Positions 43,357 through 52,654 are shown, counted from the first letter of the stretch. The stretch is 64,000 nt of DNA from Anoxybacillus flavithermus (GCF_002742685.1 NZ_PEDM01000007.1:1-64000), one strand, 5' to 3'. A program made the numbers and translations. The notes: generated by a model not told the origin, from the sequence alone.

Positions 43357-44469
43357 TTATTTTTCACTATTTGAACGAATACGTAATTCTGTGTTGACGT
43401 CGAAGAAATGTGCTTTATTCATATCTAACGCAAGGTCGATTGTTTGTCCTGCTTTGACGTCTGTGCGTGCATCAACGCGTGCGACAAACTCTTGGCCGCT
43501 AATTTGCGAATATACCATAATTTCTGCACCGAGCAATTCTGCGACTTCCACATGAGCGCTTACTTTTGTGTTTTGTGACGCTTCAAGAAATACAGGCTCG
43601 TCATGGAAGTCTTCCGGACGAATACCTAAAATGACTTCTTTGCCCACATAACCTTGGTCGCGAAGCACCTTCATTTTTCCTTCTGGCACGGCAATTTTCA
43701 CATCGCCGATTACGAATACGCCATCTTGTAGGACGCCACGTAAGAAGTTCATCGCTGGTGAACCGATAAATCCACCGACAAAAATATTTTCTGGTTTTTC
43801 ATATACTTCTTTTGGTGTTCCAACTTGTTGGATGACGCCATCTTTCATAACGACAAGGCGTGTCGCCATCGTCATTGCTTCCGTTTGATCGTGTGTAACA
43901 TAAATGGTTGTTGTGCCTAAACGTTGATGAAGTTTTGCGATTTCCGCACGCATTTGTACACGCAATTTTGCATCTAAGTTTGAAAGCGGCTCGTCCATTA
44001 AAAACACTTTCGCATCGCGCACAATCGCACGTCCTAATGCCACGCGTTGGCGCTGACCGCCTGATAATGCTTTCGGCTTACGATCTAAATATTGCTCAAG
44101 ACCGAGAATGCGCGCAGCTTCCCGAACGCGACGGTCGATTTCATCTTTTGGGAACTTGCGTAATTTTAATCCAAATGCCATGTTGTCATATACGCTCATA
44201 TGTGGATAAAGCGCGTAGTTTTGGAATACCATCGCGATGTCACGATCTTTTGGTGCTACATCGTTCATTCGTTTCCCATCAATGTAAAAATCACCTTTTG
44301 AGATTTCTTCAAGACCTGCGATCATGCGAAGTGTTGTTGATTTTCCGCAACCGGATGGACCGACGAATACGATAAATTCTTTATCTTGAATGTGTAAGTT
44401 AAAGTCTTTTACAGCGGTTACGTTGTTGTCATAAATTTTATACACGTGTTCTAAACGAAGCTCAGCCAT
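43357..44469 (-). CDS. msmX: Sugar ABC transporter ATPase MsmX/UgpC
   Basis: 370 residues. Walker A GPSGCGKST (37-45), signature LSGGQRQRV, Walker B VFLMDEPLSNLDAKLR, and a C-terminal OB-type regulatory domain. MsmX is a shared ATPase that powers several oligosaccharide importers, which fits its solitary position without permease genes. A cre-like site lies about 90 bp upstream. Confidence 0.92.
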   Translation of the reverse strand: MAELRLEHVYKIYDNNVTAVKDFNLHIQDKEFIVFVGPSGCGKSTTLRMIAGLEEISKGDFYIDGKRMNDVAPKDRDIAMVFQNYALYPHMSVYDNMAFGLKLRKFPKDEIDRRVREAARILGLEQYLDRKPKALSGGQRQRVALGRAIVRDAKVFLMDEPLSNLDAKLRVQMRAEIAKLHQRLGTTTIYVTHDQTEAMTMATRLVVMKDGVIQQVGTPKEVYEKPENIFVGGFIGSPAMNFLRGVLQDGVFVIGDVKIAVPEGKMKVLRDQGYVGKEVILGIRPEDFHDEPVFLEASQNTKVSAHVEVAELLGAEIMVYSQISGQEFVARVDARTDVKAGQTIDLALDMNKAHFFDVNTELRIRSNSEK

Positions 44470-44556
44470 GTATATGCCTCCTCATGTAATCGATTTCATT
44501 TGATTTAAGCATATATAAAAATCAACGAACGGTAAATGGACATCGTGCACAAAAAA

Positions 44557-44570
44557 AGAAAACGTTTTCG
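44557..44570. promoter_or_regulatory. Catabolite-responsive element candidate upstream of msmX
   Basis: AGAAAACGTTTTCG agrees with the cre consensus TGWAANCGNTNWCA except at the outermost T and A positions, and is palindromic. It lies between the PucR-type regulator gene and msmX, suggesting CcpA control of msmX. Confidence 0.5.
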
Positions 44571-44580
44571 GGCAATGTGC

Positions 44581-45462
44581 CTAGTGCCTTTCATAAAGTA
44601 AAATCGCTAAATACACAGTTAGTGCTCCTTTAAACTGCTTTATATCAATCCCTGTTTTTTCGATCAGTTTATCAATGCGGTATTGTAAGCTGTTGCGGTG
44701 CATATGAAGCTTTTTTGCCGCAAGAGAAACGTTTAAATTGCATTCAAAAAACGTCTTCATCGTTTTAACTATATCGGGGTCTTGCTTAATCGGTTGCAAA
44801 AACGTCATCGCATACGTGATGTCCTCATTGTTGATCAGCAAAAGAGGAAAGACGTCTTCGATGCAGTAGACGCGTTGTTCGGGCTTATGCGTTATGGCAA
44901 CTTGAAAATATCGTTTTTCGGCAAGGAACATGTGCGCAAGTTCAACAGTATGTGGGCACTTTTGCCCAATATATGTCCGCAATTGAATGTAAAAATCGCT
45001 ACATAACGTATCGATCAGCTCAGACAAAGTAGAAGCAACGTTTTCTTCTTGTTGTTCAATGACGATAAAGCATTGTTCTGTTTCGGAAATGATCGTCACG
45101 TCATAAGGAAAAAGCGATTGAATCGCTTCCATAAAATCGTGTGAGTCCACCGTTCCTTTTTGTATGTAAAAGTAAATGAAGCGCGTATATGTCGAGGAAG
45201 GTAATTGTTCAAATGCTTGTTTATCGTTTTGAATTAAAAAGCGATACCATGCTTGTTGTTGTTTGTTCATCCAAGTAGTCACTGCTTCATACGGTGTAAA
45301 CAATGTGGCTAATAGCGCACGTTCTTTTTGTGTGAGCATTTCTTTTTTGATACCGAAAAGCTCACCATGTTCTGTAGAAAACCACTCGTACGCATCTCGT
45401 TCATTCACTTGTCCATATTCAACAAGCGCATCTCGATAATATGCTTGTAATTTTTCTAACAT
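44581..45462 (-). CDS. PucR/CdaR-type transcriptional regulator
   Basis: 293 residues. The C-terminal PucR helix-turn-helix (HTH_30) is clear: NLNVSLAAKKLHMHRNSLQYR followed by IEKTGIDIKQ. The middle resembles a GGDEF-like CdaR sensor domain. It lies directly upstream of msmX on the same strand with 110 bp between them. Its effector is unknown; family members respond to sugar acids or purines. ATG at 45460-45462 follows AAAGG. Confidence 0.85.
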   Translation of the reverse strand: MLEKLQAYYRDALVEYGQVNERDAYEWFSTEHGELFGIKKEMLTQKERALLATLFTPYEAVTTWMNKQQQAWYRFLIQNDKQAFEQLPSSTYTRFIYFYIQKGTVDSHDFMEAIQSLFPYDVTIISETEQCFIVIEQQEENVASTLSELIDTLCSDFYIQLRTYIGQKCPHTVELAHMFLAEKRYFQVAITHKPEQRVYCIEDVFPLLLINNEDITYAMTFLQPIKQDPDIVKTMKTFFECNLNVSLAAKKLHMHRNSLQYRIDKLIEKTGIDIKQFKGALTVYLAILLYERH

Positions 45463-45504
45463 GTATGTCCATTCCTTTCGTCTCCCATCACGATCATTAT
45501 ACAA

Positions 45505-45533
45505 AAAGCGGCGAGAAAATGCTCGCCGCTTTA
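45505..45533 (-). terminator. Intrinsic terminator of the 49-aa gene
   Basis: On the minus strand AAAGCGGCGAG and CTCGCCGCTTT form an 11-bp stem followed by TTTTTG. It lies between the small gene and the PucR-type gene. Confidence 0.85.
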
Positions 45534-45680
45534 TTTCACTTCATGTGGTGGTTGTTCCGTTTGTACATCACGCGCTTCTTCAATATTTGTGGCGCGATGG
45601 CATGAATATACATAGCCTCCCGCCATGCCTTCATTGATCATACGATCGATGTCCCATTCATAATTATCGCGTTCTTTCAT
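45531..45680 (-). CDS. Small acidic protein (49 aa), unknown
   Basis: 49 residues, reading MKERDNYEWDIDRMINEGMA, then GGYVYSCHRATNIEEARD and a Gln/Pro-rich tail. AAGGGGG lies eight bases before this ATG; an ATG three bases upstream is the alternative. A strong terminator follows. Composition suggests a soluble, sporulation-type small protein, but I do not recognise it. Confidence 0.65.
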   Translation of the reverse strand: MKERDNYEWDIDRMINEGMAGGYVYSCHRATNIEEARDVQTEQPPHEVK

Positions 45681-45774
45681 CATACATGCCCCCTTATTCA
45701 TTATTTTGTATGAACGGAAAAAAAGTATACATCATTCACGTTGTGCGTACATATATTCATGACGAGAGGTGAAA

Positions 45775-46071
45775 ATGATGATTGTTCAGCTTTTACATGC
45801 ATTGACGAATTACGATTTAGATGAAGAGGAAGAAGCGCTTATTCGTTATTTATATGTGTTGCATATGGGAAAAGAATGGGAGAGAAAACAGGAAGAAACA
45901 AAAGAGAAATGGCGCGAGCAGTTTGAGAAAATGAATATATATAAAGAAGCATGGTTCGCATCTGAACATGCGACAGAGCGAGAAGTGTTTCGGCTATTGT
46001 TATGCAAATGTTTAAAACAGTTGCACAAACAGTTATCACACGTTTGCACTCATAACGGACAAGCCCTATAA
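45775..46071 (+). CDS. Unknown helical protein
   Basis: About 98 residues, strongly charged and helical ([30 protein letters not shown] in part), with three Cys near the end. No motif recognised. GAGAGGTGAAA precedes two adjacent ATG codons (45775 and 45778); either may be used. It lies 40 bp before the yheB-type gene and may be co-transcribed. Confidence 0.6.
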   Translation: MMIVQLLHALTNYDLDEEEEALIRYLYVLHMGKEWERKQEETKEKWREQFEKMNIYKEAWFASEHATEREVFRLLLCKCLKQLHKQLSHVCTHNGQAL

Positions 46072-46111
46072 TGAATGGTTAGAAAAGCTTATTGGCAGAA
46101 GGGAGATCATT

Positions 46112-47221
46112 ATGGGGCTTTTTCTTTATTTATTGTTTATGATCGTGGTTGGAGCATTTATTGGAGGGATGACAAATTCCCTTGCGATTAAAATGCTTTT
46201 TCGGCCGTATCGTCCGATATATATTGCAGGAAAAAGACTGCCGTTTACACCTGGACTTATTCCGAAACGGAGAGAGGAATTAGCGGAACAACTTGGACGT
46301 ATGGTTGTAGAACATTTATTAACAGCGGAAGGATTGCGTCGAAAATTAAACGATCCATCGTTCGTTCAAGATATGACGAACTACGTGCAAGAAGAAGTAG
46401 AAAAATGGCTACAATCAGATCGAACTGTTGAACAATGGCTGAAGCAATTCGGTATGCCAGATCCGAAACAAACGGCAGAGATGTGGATAGAAACGAAATA
46501 TAAAACGTTCATGTCGCAATATCGTCAACGTCCGCTTCATGAAATCATTCCAATTGAGGTATTACAAAAAATAGATCATGCTATTCCTTCGATTGTCGAT
46601 CGCTTATTGCTCCGTTTGCGCACGTATGTAGAGAGTGAGCAAGGAGAACGTCAAATTGAACGTATGATTAATGAATTTTTACAAAGCCGCGGCATGTTTG
46701 GCAATATGATTCAAATGTTTCTTGGCAACGTCAGCTTAGCGGACAAAATTCGCCCGGAAATCGTGAAATTTTTACAAAGCGATGGTGCAAAGCTGTTGCT
46801 CGTGCAACTATTCATAAACGAATGGGAAAAAGTGAAGGAGATGCGTATAAATGAGGTGGAGCAAATAATCGATCAAGAAAAAATCGTCGCATGGGTGAAA
46901 CGTCTCACCGCATCCATTGTACAAGAGCCGCTCCAAAAACCGCTTGGTGCACTCGTTGCACCTTATGTGCGACATTCATTACCGACGCTCGTTCTTTTTC
47001 TTTTACAATTTGCTTCCGAACGCATCGAGCAATGGATGAAACGACTTCATTTGCAAGATATCGTTCGTGAAGAAGTCGCATCGTTTTCAGTCGAACGGCT
47101 AGAAGAAATGATTTTAACGATTTCGCGCCGTGAATTTAAAATGATTACGTATTTAGGCGCCTTGCTAGGTGGGATGATCGGGCTCATTCAAGGTTGTATC
47201 ACGTTTTTCGTTCAAATGTAG
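46112..47221 (+). CDS. yheB: YheB, DUF445 family membrane protein
   Basis: 369 residues. Hydrophobic segments at both ends (about 3-22 and 345-367) flank a long amphipathic helical region. The N-terminal segment [37 protein letters not shown] is the DUF445 hallmark. It is expressed in sporulation in B. subtilis; function unknown. AGAAGGGAG precedes the ATG. yheA follows, as in B. subtilis. Confidence 0.9.
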   Translation: MGLFLYLLFMIVVGAFIGGMTNSLAIKMLFRPYRPIYIAGKRLPFTPGLIPKRREELAEQLGRMVVEHLLTAEGLRRKLNDPSFVQDMTNYVQEEVEKWLQSDRTVEQWLKQFGMPDPKQTAEMWIETKYKTFMSQYRQRPLHEIIPIEVLQKIDHAIPSIVDRLLLRLRTYVESEQGERQIERMINEFLQSRGMFGNMIQMFLGNVSLADKIRPEIVKFLQSDGAKLLLVQLFINEWEKVKEMRINEVEQIIDQEKIVAWVKRLTASIVQEPLQKPLGALVAPYVRHSLPTLVLFLLQFASERIEQWMKRLHLQDIVREEVASFSVERLEEMILTISRREFKMITYLGALLGGMIGLIQGCITFFVQM

Positions 47222-47284
47222 ACATACAGCGGCCGCTTCGCTCATAGTGTAAAAAGAAAGGGAAAAATGAGAGGAGTGTGTCGC

Positions 47285-47629
47285 ATGGATGTCCTTCAAG
47301 CCATTCACGGACTTTCGGAAGCGATTCGCACAAGTGAGCCGTTTGCGGAGCTTCGCCGAGCTTACGAACAAGTGCAACGCGATCCGACTGCGCACCAATT
47401 ATTTGCTAGGTTTCGCACGTTGCAAAAACAAATGCAACAAAAGCAAATGAGCGGATTGCCGGTAAGCGATGCAGATATAGAATTGCTCCAGCAACATTTG
47501 CACGTTATAGAGATGAATGAAAACATTGCACGGCTCATTCATGCCGAAGAACGTTTAAACGAGTTATTCGCCCAAGCGATGACTGCGATGATTCGGCCAA
47601 TTGACGAGCTATATGACGGACACTCATAA
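47285..47629 (+). CDS. yheA: YheA, YlbF/YmcA family protein
   Basis: 114 residues, all-helical YlbF-family (UPF0342) protein. Relatives YlbF, YmcA and YaaT modulate RNase Y and development; YheA's own role is unknown. The start is ATG 47285, after GAGGAGTG. Confidence 0.88.
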   Translation: MDVLQAIHGLSEAIRTSEPFAELRRAYEQVQRDPTAHQLFARFRTLQKQMQQKQMSGLPVSDADIELLQQHLHVIEMNENIARLIHAEERLNELFAQAMTAMIRPIDELYDGHS

Positions 47630-47650
47630 AAATGGGTGTTCTTTTTTTTA
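47620..47650 (+). terminator. Intrinsic terminator after yheA
   Basis: ACACTCAT-AAAA-ATGGGTGT hairpin (one G-U pair) followed by TTCTTTTTTT; its 5' arm overlaps the stop codon. Confidence 0.75.
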
Positions 47651-47700
47651 TACCCTTGTCATACGTATGAATGAAGCCACGACATCGAGGGGGGACGTTT

Positions 47701-48561
47701 ATGTATAAATTACTTGCGCTAAATATTGACGGAACATTATTAAAATCGAATGGCAAGTTGGAGAAAAAAACGAAAGAAGCGATCGATTTTGTGAAGAAAA
47801 AAGATGTGTATGTGACTTTGATGACGTCAAGAAACTTTTTATCAGCGAAAAAAGTAGCGAAGGCGTTGAAGCTAGATTCGTATTTAGTAACGTTTCAAGG
47901 TGGGCTCGTTGCCAAGTCATTAGAAGAAAAGTTATATGAGGCGGTTATTCCGGCTCAAAAAACATTTGATATTGTACACGTGCTTGAGCATTTCAACTGC
48001 AACGTTCGCTTGCTTCACGAACGGTATTCGATCGGAAATCGAAAAAAAATAAAAAACAACATGATTGCGAAAACGATTTTGGGGGATCCGTTTTTTTATC
48101 CAGCACAATTTGTTGATTCGTTAAGTGATGTGTTGCGCGACGATCCGATGGATGTGATGAAAATCGATGTGTTTTACTCGAATGAAGACGAATGTGATGA
48201 AATTGTTGAAACGATCACACATGCATTTCCAGACGTTTCTTTCAGCGTTAGTGATGGAAAAATTGAATTACTGCCAAAAAACGTTTCAAAACTAAACGGG
48301 CTAATTCGTCTTGGAAGTGAACTTGGCATTTCGTTAAAAGAAATGGTCGTCATCGGTGACCATTTGGATGATATACCAGCGATTGAAGCGGCTGGTCTTG
48401 GCGTTGCGATGGGGAATGCTCCAAAAGAGGTAAAAGCTGTTGCCGACTGGGTGACACGTTCAAACGAACAGCTTGGTGTCGCGTATATGATTAAAGAACA
48501 TTTTCGCAAACAACATCGTCCGCAGTTTTTACGGCAAATTCGTACAATAGAGAAAAAATAA
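47701..48561 (+). CDS. Cof-type HAD-superfamily protein with altered nucleophile (YhaX-like)
   Basis: 286 residues with the Cof/YidA fold. Motif I reads LALNIDGTLL: the first Asp of DxD, the usual phosphoryl-accepting nucleophile, is Asn (N8), while D10 remains. Motif IV is VIGDHLDDIPAI. Without the nucleophile, phosphatase activity may be lost or changed. GAGGGGGGAC precedes the ATG. The position before hemZ matches B. subtilis yhaX, a sporulation gene. Confidence 0.85.
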   Translation: MYKLLALNIDGTLLKSNGKLEKKTKEAIDFVKKKDVYVTLMTSRNFLSAKKVAKALKLDSYLVTFQGGLVAKSLEEKLYEAVIPAQKTFDIVHVLEHFNCNVRLLHERYSIGNRKKIKNNMIAKTILGDPFFYPAQFVDSLSDVLRDDPMDVMKIDVFYSNEDECDEIVETITHAFPDVSFSVSDGKIELLPKNVSKLNGLIRLGSELGISLKEMVVIGDHLDDIPAIEAAGLGVAMGNAPKEVKAVADWVTRSNEQLGVAYMIKEHFRKQHRPQFLRQIRTIEKK

Positions 48562-48639
48562 TTTCCGTTTCTTGACGAGCTTTTCGCTTCTTCTGTACAC
48601 TTAAATGAGTTTAATACTTTGAGGCGAAAGGTGATTTCA

Positions 48640-50130
48640 TTGCATATTCATATTTGCGGACTTGAGCCGATGGATCGTTTTCAACGTTCCCTTGAGGTGA
48701 TTACAGGTTTATTTTTTGAGGAGCCAACGATCTCTTTCGTACCGACAGAAGAGGCGAATGTGCGTGTGACGATTGCTGTACAACAAGGAGATCGGCTCGT
48801 TGTTAGTGGTACGTTGCAACATGAACATGGTCGCACGTATGAAGCTTATTATGAACGATCATGGAAGACAGAAGAAGAAAAAGGACGCATGAAGCAAGTA
48901 AAACATGCGGTTTCGTATATATATTTATCACTATTACAGCAATACACAGGCGTTGTGCAACAGTGGGGGATTTTAACAGGCGTTCGTCCGGTAAAGTTAC
49001 TTCATCAAAAATTACGTTCCGGTTTCACGAAAGAAGAAGCGCATCGCACATTGCGCGAAGATTATTTAGTGACGGACGAGAAAATTGAGCTTATGCAACA
49101 AATTGTCGATCGTCAGTTGACGGTTGTGCCGGATTTGTACGATTTATCGAAAGAAGTGAGCATTTATATTGGTATTCCGTTTTGTCCAACGAAATGTGCG
49201 TATTGTACGTTTCCAGCCTATGCGATTCAAGGGAAACAAGGGTCTGTCGATTCGTTTTTATTCGGATTGCATTACGAAATGGAGCGAATTGGAAAGTTTC
49301 TGAAAGAGCGTAACATTCCGATTACGACTATTTATTACGGTGGCGGCACGCCAACGAGCATTACGGCAGAGGAAATGGATGCACTATATGCGCACATGTA
49401 TCGCGTGTTCCCAAACGTTGAACGTGTACGTGAAATTACAGTTGAAGCCGGAAGGCCTGATACGATTACACCGGAGAAGCTGGCGGTGTTGAAAAAATGG
49501 AACATTGACCGTATAAGCATTAACCCGCAATCATATATTCAAGAAACGTTGCGAGCGATTGGACGTCATCATACGGTTGAAGAGACGATTGAAAAATTTC
49601 ATCTTGCTCGCGAGGCAGGGATGAACAATATTAATATGGATTTAATTATCGGTTTGCCGGGAGAAGGTGTAAAGCAGTTTGATTATACGCTGGCACAAAC
49701 AGAAAAACTTATGCCGGAGTCGTTAACGGTGCATACGTTGTCGTTTAAGCGCGCGTCGGAAATGACGAAAAATAAAGAAAAGTATAAAGTAGCGGATCGT
49801 GATGAAATTAATGAAATGATGAAGCGGGCGGAACGATGGACGAAGGAAAAAGGTTATGTGCCATATTATTTATATCGTCAAAAAAATATTCTCGGCAATT
49901 TAGAAAACGTCGGTTACGCTTTGCCGGGGCAAGAAAGCATTTATAACATTATGATCATGGAGGAGCAACAGTCAATTATCGGGTTAGGATGTGGAGCATC
50001 GAGCAAATTCGTGCATCCAGAAACAAAAGCAATTACGCATTTTGCGAACCCGAAAGAACCGAAAGCGTATAACGAAAATTACGAACATTACACAAACGAA
50101 AAATTAAAAATGATGGAACAATTATTTTAG
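48640..50130 (+). CDS. hemZ: Radical SAM coproporphyrinogen III dehydrogenase-like HemZ
   Basis: 496 residues. The radical-SAM motif is CPTKCAYC (C182, C186, C189), preceded by about 170 residues typical of HemZ, followed by YYGGGTPTS and NMDLIIGLPGEG. HemZ is the oxygen-independent, HemN-related protein of Bacillus. The start is TTG 48640, after AAAGGTGA. Confidence 0.9.
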   Translation: MHIHICGLEPMDRFQRSLEVITGLFFEEPTISFVPTEEANVRVTIAVQQGDRLVVSGTLQHEHGRTYEAYYERSWKTEEEKGRMKQVKHAVSYIYLSLLQQYTGVVQQWGILTGVRPVKLLHQKLRSGFTKEEAHRTLREDYLVTDEKIELMQQIVDRQLTVVPDLYDLSKEVSIYIGIPFCPTKCAYCTFPAYAIQGKQGSVDSFLFGLHYEMERIGKFLKERNIPITTIYYGGGTPTSITAEEMDALYAHMYRVFPNVERVREITVEAGRPDTITPEKLAVLKKWNIDRISINPQSYIQETLRAIGRHHTVEETIEKFHLAREAGMNNINMDLIIGLPGEGVKQFDYTLAQTEKLMPESLTVHTLSFKRASEMTKNKEKYKVADRDEINEMMKRAERWTKEKGYVPYYLYRQKNILGNLENVGYALPGQESIYNIMIMEEQQSIIGLGCGASSKFVHPETKAITHFANPKEPKAYNENYEHYTNEKLKMMEQLF

Positions 50131-50153
50131 CCCCGAGACGATCGGGGCTTTAT
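50129..50153. terminator. Bidirectional terminator between hemZ and yhzD
   Basis: AGCCCCGA-GAC-GATCGGGGCT, followed by TTTAT. Confidence 0.75.
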
Positions 50154-50335
50154 CGATGGAATAAAATCAATTTGCCGCTCGATGTTGTACAGCGATGCGT
50201 TTTATGTTCAAATTGTTTTTCTTTTAATTTTTGCTCGCCGATTCGTTTTGCTTCGTCATCGTTTGCGGCAGTAAATGTTTCATCAAGCAATTTTTCACCT
50301 GTCTTTTCAAAAACAGTAAGCGTATATGTTTTCAT
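50150..50335 (-). CDS. yhzD: YhzD-like small protein
   Basis: 61 residues, matching the length and style of B. subtilis YhzD (MKTYTLTVFEKTGEKLLDE). Function unknown. AAAGGGGTTGGG precedes the ATG at 50333-50335. Confidence 0.78.
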   Translation of the reverse strand: MKTYTLTVFEKTGEKLLDETFTAANDDEAKRIGEQKLKEKQFEHKTHRCTTSSGKLILFHR

Positions 50336-50456
50336 CTTCCCAACCCCTTTCTTTCGCATATATTCGCTCCTTCATAAGCATTTCCTTCTTTTATACGTCT
50401 ATTTTTTCGCTTGTCTGCATATGTGTAAAGTAAGACAAGCTTAAAGGGGGATGCAC

Positions 50457-50624
50457 ATGCTTATTACATTGCTTCTTGCAGGTATTGTTATTAGCGGATA
50501 TATGGCGATTCGCACAGCAAGAGAAGAAAAGAAAATAGATGAAAAGTTATTAGAAAAAGAAGGAGAAGTGTATATGGAGCGCATTCGGCAAGCGCGCGAG
50601 CAACGCCAAAAGGCCTTGGAATAA
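50457..50624 (+). CDS. YhaL-like sporulation-associated small membrane protein
   Basis: 55 residues: an N-terminal membrane helix (MLITLLLAGIVISGYMAIRT) followed by a charged helix (EEKKIDEKLLEKEGE, MERIRQAREQRQ). The arrangement resembles B. subtilis YhaL, a short sporulation protein encoded in the same yha region. AAAGGGGG lies six bases before the ATG. A terminator overlaps the stop. Confidence 0.7.
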   Translation: MLITLLLAGIVISGYMAIRTAREEKKIDEKLLEKEGEVYMERIRQAREQRQKALE

Positions 50625-50645
50625 ACAAGGTCTTTTCTTTTTTTA
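50609..50645 (+). terminator. Intrinsic terminator after the yhaL-like gene
   Basis: AAAGGCCTTG and CAAGGTCTTT pair across GAATAAA, followed by a long T-rich run. Confidence 0.75.
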
Positions 50646-50730
50646 AAAATTCATAAAAATTTCGCTTCATTTTTTCGTGTTTCGTGTTAGGATATATATT
50701 ATTAATCACACATATGAGGGGGAGAAAAGC

Positions 50731-51807
50731 GTGAAGCGAGCGTACAATTTTAACGCAGGACCATCTGCTTTGCCGCTAGCCGTGTTAGAGCGAGCGCAAA
50801 AAGAATTGCTCAACTTTCAACAAACAGGTATGTCTGTCATGGAACTGAGCCATCGAAGCAAAGAGTATGATGCGGTACATGAGCGCGCAGAAACGTTGTT
50901 GCGCAAACTAATGAACATTCCTGATACGCATGATGTGCTTTTTTTACAAGGAGGAGCAAGTTTGCAATTTTCGATGGTGCCGATGAACTTGTTGAAAGAA
51001 GGGGAAGTCGGCAATTACGTGTTAACAGACTCATGGTCGGATAAAGCGATGAAAGAAGCGAAAAAAGTAGGAACAACGCACGTTGCAGCTTCGTCGAAAG
51101 AAGAAAAATATACATATATTCCGACGAATATCGAATTGTCCGAGCGTCCCGCGTATTTACACATTACATCAAACAACACGATTGCAGGAACACAATGGCG
51201 TGAATTTCCGAACGTATCTGTTGATTTAATTGCGGATATGTCGAGCGATATTTTAAGTCGCGACATTGATGTAAGTCGTTTTGCTCTTATTTATGCAGGG
51301 GCACAGAAAAACTTAGGTCCTTCAGGCGTGACGGTTGTCATCATGCGGAAAGATTTGTTAGCAAAAGGAGACGATCATTTGCCGACAATGTTAAACTATC
51401 GCACATATAGCGAAAGCCGTTCGTTATATAACACCCCACCGACGTTTGCCATTTATATGTTATCGCTCGTGCTCGAATGGGTAGAGGAACAAGGCGGTGT
51501 TCAAACGATCGAAAAGAAAAATGCGGAAAAAGCTGCGATGTTGTACCGTTGTATTGATGAAAGTGAAGGATTTTACAAAGGGCATGCAAAAAAAGAAAGC
51601 CGTTCGCATATGAATGTAACGTTTACGTTGCCGAATGAGGAGGTTACAAAGAAGTTTTTAGCGGAAGCAAAAGAAAAAGGATTCATTGGATTAGCAGGAC
51701 ATCGTTCAGTTGGCGGTTGTCGAGCATCTATTTACAACGCAGTTGATATGGAAGCGTGTGAAGCGCTTGTACAGTTTATGGAAACGTTCCGAAAAAATAT
51801 TTTTTGA
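50731..51807 (+). CDS. serC: Phosphoserine aminotransferase SerC
   Basis: 358 residues, class V aminotransferase. The PLP lysine is K193 (YAGAQKNLGPSG). FNAGPSALP at the N-terminus and GHRSVGGCRASIYNA at the C-terminus bind substrate and cofactor. It makes phosphoserine for serine synthesis. The start is GTG 50731, after GAGGGGGAG; the open frame further upstream covers the promoter. Confidence 0.94.
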   Translation: MKRAYNFNAGPSALPLAVLERAQKELLNFQQTGMSVMELSHRSKEYDAVHERAETLLRKLMNIPDTHDVLFLQGGASLQFSMVPMNLLKEGEVGNYVLTDSWSDKAMKEAKKVGTTHVAASSKEEKYTYIPTNIELSERPAYLHITSNNTIAGTQWREFPNVSVDLIADMSSDILSRDIDVSRFALIYAGAQKNLGPSGVTVVIMRKDLLAKGDDHLPTMLNYRTYSESRSLYNTPPTFAIYMLSLVLEWVEEQGGVQTIEKKNAEKAAMLYRCIDESEGFYKGHAKKESRSHMNVTFTLPNEEVTKKFLAEAKEKGFIGLAGHRSVGGCRASIYNAVDMEACEALVQFMETFRKNIF

Positions 51808-51869
51808 AAATTTTTATTTTACCTTGACACTTTAAAGTGCTATAATATTGTTAAACTTGTTTACAAGCT

Positions 51870-51924
51870 GAGAAGAGAAAAGAATGAGATGAGGAGAGAT
51901 GAGAAATGAATACGAGAACGTTAG
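51870..51924 (+). promoter_or_regulatory. TRAP (MtrB) binding site over the trpP ribosome binding site
   Basis: A run of NAG triplets spaced by two or three bases: GAG at 51870, 51875, 51886, 51891, 51896 and 51901 and AAG at 51880, continuing with GAG 51914 and TAG 51922 in the coding region. It covers the Shine-Dalgarno (GGAGAG). In B. subtilis tryptophan-bound TRAP represses trpP translation at such a site. Confidence 0.85.
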
Positions 51925-52427
51925 TATTGTTGTCGCTTTTTGTAGGTATTGGTGCGGTGTTGCACGCGGTCATTCCGGGGTTTTTCTTCGGGATGAAGCC
52001 CGATATGATGTTGACGATGATGTTTTTAGCCATTATGCTCTTTCCGAACAAAACAGCGGTTAGTTTGTTAGCGATTGCTACAGGCATCATTTCTGGAGTG
52101 ACAACGAGTTTCCCAGGAGGATTTATCCCGAACGTCGTTGATAAAGTCGTGACAGCTACACTCTTTTTCGGATTGTTTACGTTACTAAAGGCGAAAGCGA
52201 CGCCAGTGAAAGCGGCATTGCTTACTGCTGTAGGTACGTTCATTTCAGGTGCGACGTTCTTGGCCGTTGCTCTAGCGGTTGTTGGTTTGCCAGGGGGAGC
52301 AACGTTTGGCGGACTGTTCGTCGCTGTTGTCATTCCGACAGCGTTTGTCAATACGATTGCGATGATCGTCATTTATCCGATCGTACAGTCGCTGATGAGA
52401 CGAACATATACCGTTCCGCAACAATAA
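51906..52427 (+). CDS. trpP: Tryptophan transporter TrpP
   Basis: 173 residues with about five membrane helices, matching TrpP/YhaG throughout (FFFGMKPDMMLTMMFLAIMLFP). It imports tryptophan. Control by TRAP is visible as the triplet repeat over its start region. It follows serC with a separate promoter region and is closed by a terminator. Confidence 0.92.
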   Translation: MNTRTLVLLSLFVGIGAVLHAVIPGFFFGMKPDMMLTMMFLAIMLFPNKTAVSLLAIATGIISGVTTSFPGGFIPNVVDKVVTATLFFGLFTLLKAKATPVKAALLTAVGTFISGATFLAVALAVVGLPGGATFGGLFVAVVIPTAFVNTIAMIVIYPIVQSLMRRTYTVPQQ

Positions 52428-52460
52428 TAAAAAACCCGATCGTTTATGGTCGGGTTTTCC
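52428..52460 (+). terminator. Intrinsic terminator after trpP
   Basis: AAAACCCGATCG and TGGTCGGGTTTT pair with a small mismatch around TTTA. Confidence 0.82.
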
Positions 52461-52471
52461 TTATATCTTTC

Positions 52472-52654
52472 TTACTGCATACGCATGAGCAAAAGAGTTA
52501 CAGCGATAAAAAAAATAGCAAGACTTCCAAACACGCTTATGCGTTGCTTTAACATTTTTTTTGGTGGATACATGCGCGCTTTATTCAACATAGAAAACGT
52601 GGCAATCGTCAAATATAAAAAAATTAACCCAATCGTCGCCGTCGCGATGATCAT
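52472..52654 (-). CDS. Small two-helix membrane protein (60 aa)
   Basis: 60 residues with two hydrophobic segments (about 2-19 and 40-57) joined by a basic loop (KARMYPPKKMLKQR). TTAGGAGGAAC precedes the ATG at 52652-52654. It lies antisense to neighbouring genes between trpP and hpr. Family not recognised. Confidence 0.72.
   Translation of the reverse strand: MIIATATIGLIFLYLTIATFSMLNKARMYPPKKMLKQRISVFGSLAIFFIAVTLLLMRMQ

Noticed and set aside
43908-44375. Plus-strand frame opposite msmX
   Set aside because: Antisense shadow of a highly conserved ABC ATPase gene.
51851-52372. Long minus-strand frame opposite trpP
   Set aside because: It is antisense to a clear membrane-protein gene. Such frames arise from codon bias, and this one has no start signal.
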